5,710 nucleotides of DNA. It comes from Deltaproteobacteria bacterium. GTDB lineage: Bacteria; Desulfobacterota; Desulfobacteria; Desulfobacterales; SG8-13. This document shows, in pieces, positions 5,216 through 5,710 of the stretch. The stretch covers positions 1 through 5,710 of the forward strand of contig JAHEIV010000213.1 of assembly GCA_024639205.1 (NCBI GenBank). Direction: 5' to 3'. The notes under the pieces were generated by a model. The model saw only the letters and a list, made by a program, of their open reading frames with translations. It was not told where the DNA came from and did not search any database. The position numbers were made by a program, and so were the translations under genes. Within the stretch, counting starts at the first letter, position 1, and each line of letters opens with the position of its first letter.

Positions 5216-5710
5216 TCACCCCCACACCGTGGCCAGCATCTTGATCAGATTCATCATGTCACCGTGCTCGTAAATTTCGGGCATCAGTCCGATCGGGCTG
5301 CGATATAGCCGGTCGCTGTCAACGATGGTTTCCCAGTCCAGGCCGTTGGGATCGACCACCTGGCCGCCGGAGTCCTTGACGCCGGCTTCCTGCATTTTCT
5401 TCAATAATTCATAGGCCACCAGCCCCTGGCCGATGACGGACGGATGCACGCCGTCGAGGCCGAAGATCCCGCCCTGGACCAGCTGCCCGTTGCGCGTGGC
5501 GTGATAAAATTTGGTGTTTACCGGCGGATCCAGATAAGCGAGCGCCGGCGGGAGTTTGTAGGTCGGATTGCCGTTGTTTCGCTTCCAGGCCAGCGCTGCC
5601 AGTGCATGATTGGCATCCACCAGGAAATATCGCTGCTGTCCGCTGCGGCTTTCGTGTCGGTGGTTGAGGCGTTCGATGTCATTGCGGATCGAAGCGTTGT
5701 AGGCGTTGAT
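5216..5710 (-). CDS. SGNH/GDSL-type hydrolase, C-terminal part (cut by window edge)
   Basis: The frame is open to the right edge, so the N-terminus with the GDS(L) nucleophile block is outside the window. There are 164 visible residues. The first (INAYNASIRNDIERLN) resemble the helix that precedes the last block in SGNH esterases and lipases. The decisive motif is GLDGVHPS, giving the Asp-x-x-His pair of block V (D86 and H89 of the visible part, bases 5453-5455 and 5444-5446), followed by the usual helix VIGQGLVAYELLKK. In this superfamily these two residues complete the Ser-His-Asp triad that hydrolyses ester or acyl bonds. About 60 residues after that helix have no motif I recognise, which is longer than the usual C-terminal end. 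The GTG at 5618-5620 is internal, since the frame continues upstream with coding character. Substrate and location cannot be judged without the N-terminus. Confidence 0.65.
   Translation of the reverse strand: MNAYNASIRNDIERLNHRHESRSGQQRYFLVDANHALAALAWKRNNGNPTYKLPPALAYLDPPVNTKFYHATRNGQLVQGGIFGLDGVHPSVIGQGLVAYELLKKMQEAGVKDSGGQVVDPNGLDWETIVDSDRLYRSPIGLMPEIYEHGDMMNLIKMLATVWG

Overview
This 5.7 kb window looks like an ordinary chromosomal stretch of a Gram-negative, GC-moderate bacterium. The protein styles (a Lon with an acidic N-terminal extension, a stand-alone GAF protein, an atypical Rid protein, a tiny Cys-rich protein) resemble Desulfobacterota (Desulfosarcina-like sulfate reducers). That placement is inference from recall, with no marker gene to confirm it.

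Layout, left to right. Positions 1-515 are AT-rich and gene-free. They contain a hairpin at 334-375 that works as a terminator only on the minus strand, where it would end the lon transcript. lon (516-2972, minus) is complete, with intact Walker A/B, sensor and Ser-Lys dyad residues. The divergent intergenic region 2973-3353 carries a candidate lon promoter, a palindrome next to it, and a composite direct repeat shared between the lon side and the small-gene side. A 71-residue Cys/His-rich protein (3354-3569, plus, GTG start) follows. It converges on a Rid-family gene (3628-4026, minus) whose product lacks the arginine needed for classical imine deaminase activity. Between that gene and the next lie nested inverted repeats around a plausible promoter. 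A stand-alone GAF-domain protein (4397-5026, plus) follows, with a near-ideal Shine-Dalgarno sequence and a palindromic terminator. The right edge holds the C-terminal part of an SGNH/GDSL-type hydrolase (5216 to beyond 5710, minus), which includes the catalytic Asp-x-x-His block.

Each gene appears to be its own transcription unit: orientations alternate and the gaps are long enough for separate promoters. No operon, mobile element, CRISPR array, RNA gene or multi-gene system is visible. Nothing in the window convincingly amounts to a new biological system. The points most worth checking are the small Cys-rich protein, the atypical Rid protein with its repeat-rich promoter region, the stand-alone GAF protein with its basic tail, and the repeat shared by the lon and small-gene upstream regions.
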